Below are positions 60,550 to 64,000 of a DNA stretch of 64,000 nucleotides, one piece after another; within the stretch, counting starts at the first letter, position 1, and every line of letters starts with the position of its first letter. This stretch comes from Yersinia frederiksenii ATCC 33641 (lineage in GTDB: Bacteria; Pseudomonadota; Gammaproteobacteria; Enterobacterales; Enterobacteriaceae). The notes under the pieces are model-generated. The model ran no database searches, had not been told where the DNA came from, and saw nothing but the letters and a program-made list of their open reading frames with translations. The translations under genes and the position numbers were made by a program. The stretch is taken from contig NZ_KN150731.1 of the NCBI RefSeq assembly GCF_000754805.1, positions 1,630,492 through 1,694,491 on the forward strand, in the 5' to 3' direction.

Positions 60550-62174
60550 TACTGCTCCTTGCTAATTTTTTTGGCGTTACGCTTAATTCTGAGTTCAAGA
60601 TCAATTTTCAGTTTGGTGACGTCCGGGTCGTGAGCATCGCCCCATTCAAGAATTTTCTTCAGCAGCGCCTGTGCTTCTGGCGTGTCGTACTGATTGTTTT
60701 TCATCATCTTGCGGAAACGTGCAAGATTTTGTACTGGCTCGACATCGGGCCGTGCTGCAACATCCTGGATATCATTTTGCACCTGAGAAGACTCGGCACC
60801 ATATGAAAAGGCCGGAATCTCAATATAAAACCGATTATTCTTAACTTTAATTTTCCTGATCGCCTGCTCTTCAACGGTATTCAGAATATTAGGGCTATGG
60901 GTGGTGGCAATAATTTTCACATTCGGGAAGGTTTTTTTCAGTTTACTGAGCAGGGACTGCTGCCATGAAGGATGCAAGTGTAACTCAATCTCATCGATAA
61001 AGACGATTCCCTGACCGCTGAATGGGTCTTCAGTGCCACAGGTATAGATTAGCTTCAGGGCGATATCGAATAACAGTGAAAGCGTGCTCTTCTCACCATG
61101 AGAGAGATAGGACGCACTGATTTCACAATCTCTTTTTACACATACAAGATCCAATGCTTCTAGCTTTTCATCGTATTTTAACTGGATAGAGGAAATATCA
61201 TCGATAAAATCGCATCCCAGTGCGAAAATCATATCCACAATCTTTTCCATCCGGTCAAGATTGGTTGATTTATCCTTCGACTGGCTGCCAAAGATGATTT
61301 CAACTTCCTTCTCTTTCTGGCTAATCAGTGTGTTTTTTATTTCATCGGCAAGATCAGAATGACTGATATGGTAGATGAATTCCTTGATACTTTTAAGTTT
61401 TTCGCTCTGCTCATCTTCGTTAGAGACGATTTTTTTTATTTTGATTTCGGCAGCCCATTTAATAAAGCTGGCAAAAATATTAGAAGAAAGCGCCAGTGAA
61501 GAGTCCGGATAAAGTCTATCCAGCAACTTGCCGGAACCGCTTTCAATCGCAGACGTAAATCCACCGTCGGGGTAGTTCTTACCGCGCTCTACCGAGTAGT
61601 AAGCAAACATCGGCGCTACAATATCACTGTCCTGAAATTCCAGATACATTTCAGCCAACTCTTTAAATTCTGTGTAGTCACTTTTAACCGAAGAAGCACC
61701 AAGGGAGCGGGCAATACCGATCTGATAGCCGGAGGGTTTTTTGTTATTCCCCACCGAGATATCCAGATTAACTAGCATCGCGGCATTACTTACCAGGCGG
61801 CTGATGTATTTATCACCGAACTTCCACCCCTGGTTAGAACCATAAACCAACCGATAAAACCATGAGAGAGAAAGATAGATCGCTTCCAGAATCCCCGTTT
61901 TACCATAGCCATTATTGGCGGCGATCAGGATAATATCGTTATCCAGATTAATAGATAGTTCGTTAAACCCTTTATAGTTTACCAGTTTTACTTTTTTTAA
62001 ACAAAACTGCGCCTCTTTCAGATTATTAAGACACATCTGACGATAACGTGAAGATTCAGCTGGATCGACTTCAACAAACATCCCCTCTTTATAATACTTA
62101 AACATTTTATACTGGTCTTTGATTGAATTATCATGATCAGCACCCATTTTTATTTTTTTAATTGTCCGATTCAT
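60549..62174 (-). CDS. Retron-associated ATPase (PtuA-like)
   Basis: 541 residues, an SMC/OLD-like ABC ATPase. Walker A is at 87-93 (NNGYGKT), the signature in YLSHGEKSTLSLL, Walker B in GIVFIDEIELHLHPSW and a switch His in ATTHSPNIL. The region between carries a helical insertion. In Septu and Ec78 retrons this protein holds the HNH nuclease and senses phage. It follows the reverse transcriptase by four bases. Confidence 0.9.
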   Translation of the reverse strand: MNRTIKKIKMGADHDNSIKDQYKMFKYYKEGMFVEVDPAESSRYRQMCLNNLKEAQFCLKKVKLVNYKGFNELSINLDNDIILIAANNGYGKTGILEAIYLSLSWFYRLVYGSNQGWKFGDKYISRLVSNAAMLVNLDISVGNNKKPSGYQIGIARSLGASSVKSDYTEFKELAEMYLEFQDSDIVAPMFAYYSVERGKNYPDGGFTSAIESGSGKLLDRLYPDSSLALSSNIFASFIKWAAEIKIKKIVSNEDEQSEKLKSIKEFIYHISHSDLADEIKNTLISQKEKEVEIIFGSQSKDKSTNLDRMEKIVDMIFALGCDFIDDISSIQLKYDEKLEALDLVCVKRDCEISASYLSHGEKSTLSLLFDIALKLIYTCGTEDPFSGQGIVFIDEIELHLHPSWQQSLLSKLKKTFPNVKIIATTHSPNILNTVEEQAIRKIKVKNNRFYIEIPAFSYGAESSQVQNDIQDVAARPDVEPVQNLARFRKMMKNNQYDTPEAQALLKKILEWGDAHDPDVTKLKIDLELRIKRNAKKISKEQ

Positions 62175-62178
62175 TTAT

Positions 62179-63111
62179 TTACTCCTGATATTTTACGATG
62201 CCGTTAATAATTTCTGCGCCGTACTTTTTTTGCATTGACAGCTTAAATACCGGCTCAATATAGAAATAATGTGCAAGCAAGCCTTTCAACATCAGAGTTT
62301 CATCGGCACTGAGTTCTCCCAGTTTAAATCTGAAGATCAGTGATGAAGCATAACGTTTATTTTTCCGTCCAACTGACAGTTTATCGTCATTCGTCAGTGT
62401 CACGCCAGTGACATGACGATTATGCGCCTTCGATGAAAATACAGTTTTGCTTTCATTGATGGAGATATTTTCATAACCGGACTGCACAATTAGCGTGGGA
62501 ATTTGCTCTTTCAGAGTAAACAGCACATTCTCATGCTGAGTTGAAAAGGTCATATCATCCGCATAACGGGTATAGGTTACACCTGCCTGATGGCATATTT
62601 CCGACAGCAACTGGTCAAATTTTTTCATCACATAGTTAGAAATAAACGGTGATGACGGTGCACCGACACTTAATACCAGCTTCCCGGAGAGCTTCTTACC
62701 CGGACACCAAAAAAAGATACTAATCAACAGAATTAAAGTGTGCTCATCAATTTCCACTGAATCATGCAACAGTGCATTTTTAAAGGTCTCTGGCGTAATG
62801 CTGTTAAAAAAATTGGAAAAATCCATCTTCAACAGATAAGGATTGTTTACATGCTGCTGTGCGTTTTCCCTGATGCCCTTACCCGGTTCATAAGCGGTGG
62901 CGCTGGAATGGACAGTGAGTTGAGTGCGCAGAAACTCAACTAGTTTGCGTTGTAGATCTTTCACTTCCGGGGTTGGCTGGGCAATTACTCTGACTCCAGA
63001 GCTACGCTTGGGAATTTTATAGACTTTATATTTTAACGGACTTCGTCGCGCAGTAAATGCCAACTTATTTCTGCTAATACCGATGTCCTGATATGGAATC
63101 TCTATCTTCAT
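62179..63111 (-). CDS. Retron reverse transcriptase
   Basis: 310 residues. Retron-specific features are all present: NAQQH at 83-87 (the NAxxH motif), catalytic YADD at 183-186 (YTRYADDMTFS), and VTG at 234-236 (HVTGVTLTNDD). LLKMDFSNFFNSI supplies the first catalytic Asp. It copies the msd part of the RNA encoded just upstream into msDNA linked 2'-5' to a guanosine. AAATGATAGATG precedes the start. Confidence 0.95.
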   Translation of the reverse strand: MKIEIPYQDIGISRNKLAFTARRSPLKYKVYKIPKRSSGVRVIAQPTPEVKDLQRKLVEFLRTQLTVHSSATAYEPGKGIRENAQQHVNNPYLLKMDFSNFFNSITPETFKNALLHDSVEIDEHTLILLISIFFWCPGKKLSGKLVLSVGAPSSPFISNYVMKKFDQLLSEICHQAGVTYTRYADDMTFSTQHENVLFTLKEQIPTLIVQSGYENISINESKTVFSSKAHNRHVTGVTLTNDDKLSVGRKNKRYASSLIFRFKLGELSADETLMLKGLLAHYFYIEPVFKLSMQKKYGAEIINGIVKYQE

Positions 63112-63124
63112 CTATCATTTATAA

Positions 63125-63164
63125 TTCAGGGTGGCAGAACGCTATTATGCCCCGTCACCCTGAA
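63125..63164. repeat. Hairpin between msd and RT gene
   Basis: TTCAGGGTG / CACCCTGAA, a 9-bp perfect stem with a 22-base loop, between the retron RNA 3' end (a2) and the RT start. It could limit read-through or protect the RNA's end. Confidence 0.7.
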
Positions 63165-63317
63165 AGCCCTTTACTAGAAGCCGCGATAAACACTTCATCG
63201 CATCATAACACTTTATGATGCGATGAAGTGTTTATCGCAATCATAAAAGTGCTCAATAAGTTAGAGTCTGGCTAACCGCCCGACTAGACGCAAAAACCGT
63301 CCATACGCTAAAGAGCT
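63165..63317 (-). ncRNA. Retron msr-msd RNA
   Basis: About 153 nt on the minus strand. Ends pair as a1/a2: AGCTCTTTA (63317-63309) with TAAAGGGCT (63173-63165), nine pairs with one G-U. The G right after a1 (63308), in the TTAGC context seen in known retrons, is the predicted branching base. The msr part folds into GACG / CGTC and AGTC...GACT hairpins. The msd is one perfect 26-bp stem with a 4-base loop (63183-63238). Confidence 0.85.
63183..63238. repeat. Perfect 26-bp inverted repeat forming the msd stem
   Basis: GCGATAAACACTTCATCGCA... and its exact complement around CACT. The long, almost loop-less stem is what gives msDNA its hairpin form. Confidence 0.95.
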
Positions 63318-63324
63318 GACAGTG

Positions 63325-63354
63325 ATGATAGCTAACAATGTGTACTGACAGCAA
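63325..63354 (-). promoter_or_regulatory. Candidate retron promoter
   Basis: On the minus strand TTGCTG, an 18-base spacer and TATCAT. The predicted start falls at about the first base of a1. Only a moderate match to sigma-70. Confidence 0.45.
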
Positions 63355-63835
63355 GCATTGCTGCTCGTGTGTTTTGGTGCAAACTTTGCTGCTAGATGAA
63401 ACAGAGGCACTCATTACATCTCTTGCTGACTGAGACCAGCCTTGCCGACAACGCGCTTAAAATGCAGGATATAGGGTCTGAGGGCCTACGATAATCCACT
63501 CAAAATGTACGGTAAGAATGAGATTTGCGTCTGAAAAACTGATTGGTATTCAACACTGTTCGTTTAATACCACTTCTGATGTATTTGCGGGCTGATCCTC
63601 AGCAGTTGTTACGGTGGTGAGAGCGTTGACGAATGTATGATTATTTCAATGTTTTTACTGAGTCGTCAGAAGTGAAATGTCCGCTCTTCGCTCATAGCTG
63701 ACCCTTCTGCCTTTCCTTCGGCAACTTGGTGCCAGAAGCGGATGTTGTTTAGTTCATACAAGCATGAAGTTGAAACGTGAGTTCGTCTAGCTTAAATTAA
63801 AAGCCAATTTCAAAGAGCATAAGGATATTTTTAAA
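63355..63835. other. Non-coding stretch right of the retron
   Basis: About 480 bases. Contains the right copy of the direct repeat (63676-63707). No gene, strong hairpin or known signal seen. Confidence 0.5.
63676..63707 (+). repeat. Diverged direct repeat, right copy
   Basis: Begins AATGTCCGCTCTTCGCTCAT, matching the left copy at 58661 in 21 of the first 23 bases, in the same orientation. Confidence 0.6.
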
Positions 63836-64000
63836 TTGAAAATTTTAGATTTAGTTCACGATTTTGGCAATAACCGAACTTCAGGAGTTGGTGGAATTTG
63901 CAGAGTCAGATGTTACATAAACAAAAAAGATATTATTGTGCTTTTAACCGACTTAGATGCATTAAACGATGGACAGTCAGTAACCAATGCAGTAGAAAAA
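63836..64000 (+). CDS. Start of an unknown gene cut by the window end
   Basis: From TTG 63836, with AAGGAT some eight bases upstream, 55 codons run to the window edge without a stop (LKILDLVHDFGNNRTSGVGG, DIIVLLTDLDALNDGQSVTN). Later starts are possible. Pattern is protein-like, but no family is recognised from this fragment. Probably more cargo. Confidence 0.5.
   Translation, partial: MKILDLVHDFGNNRTSGVGGICRVRCYINKKDIIVLLTDLDALNDGQSVTNAVEK

Overview
The window is a piece of an enterobacterial chromosome, most likely a Yersinia species of the enterocolitica/frederiksenii/intermedia group. Bases 1 to about 16,700 keep the conserved yoaE-sdaA-nudL-pabB-yoaH and purT-yebG-yebF-ptrB-exoX-holE-yobA-yebZ-yebY order of enterobacteria, with pip, ftnA and dbpA placed among them. 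Three known regulatory sites can be read here: a near-consensus PurR box in front of purT, a LexA box in front of yebG, and Fur-like sequence upstream of ftnA. The block ends with the sigma-S small RNA gene sdsR (ryeB).

A large temperate prophage is integrated directly behind the sdsR terminator (about 16,690 onward). Its left, early part is lambdoid/Rac-like: integrase, excisionase, Gp157, a long protein with a C-terminal annealing domain, small unknown genes, a repressor without protease domain, YdaS/YdaT-like regulators, O- and P-like replication proteins, DUF1367, DUF1364 and antiterminator Q. The replication gene carries ten copies of a GTAACGC-type iteron. A 16-base start module (CGAGGTATGACCAATG) sits over the start codon of six early genes on both strands. 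A short plus-strand transcription unit with its own promoter and terminator (about 21,108-21,255) carries the exact complement of that module; I read it as a C4/CI-type antisense RNA that could silence several early genes together.

The late part runs left to right: holin, SAR endolysin, Rz/Rz1, a ParB-like/Mom-like DNA modification pair, terminase, portal, capsid, connectors, contractile sheath (DUF3383) and tube, frameshifted tail chaperone, tape measure, baseplate, tail fibre and fibre chaperone (to 57,810). It is therefore a myovirus-type prophage. Cargo genes interrupt it: a stand-alone NrdA ATP-cone, a minus-strand pair with ADP-ribosyltransferase-like and PD-(D/E)xK-like motifs, a DUF2971-like gene, an unexplained two-gene cassette between the terminase subunits, and a membrane-anchored DUF4041/GIY-YIG protein of the SNIPE anti-phage type inside the tail operon.

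Bases 57,811-64,000 form a defence-rich end: a HEPN-like gene, a truncated IS110-family transposase, and a complete type I-A (Ec78-like) retron made of a msr-msd RNA, a reverse transcriptase, a PtuA-like ATPase and a PtuB-like HNH nuclease. A diverged short direct repeat brackets IS remnant and retron. No right attachment site is visible, so the mobile region probably continues past the window. No rRNA, tRNA or CRISPR array was seen.
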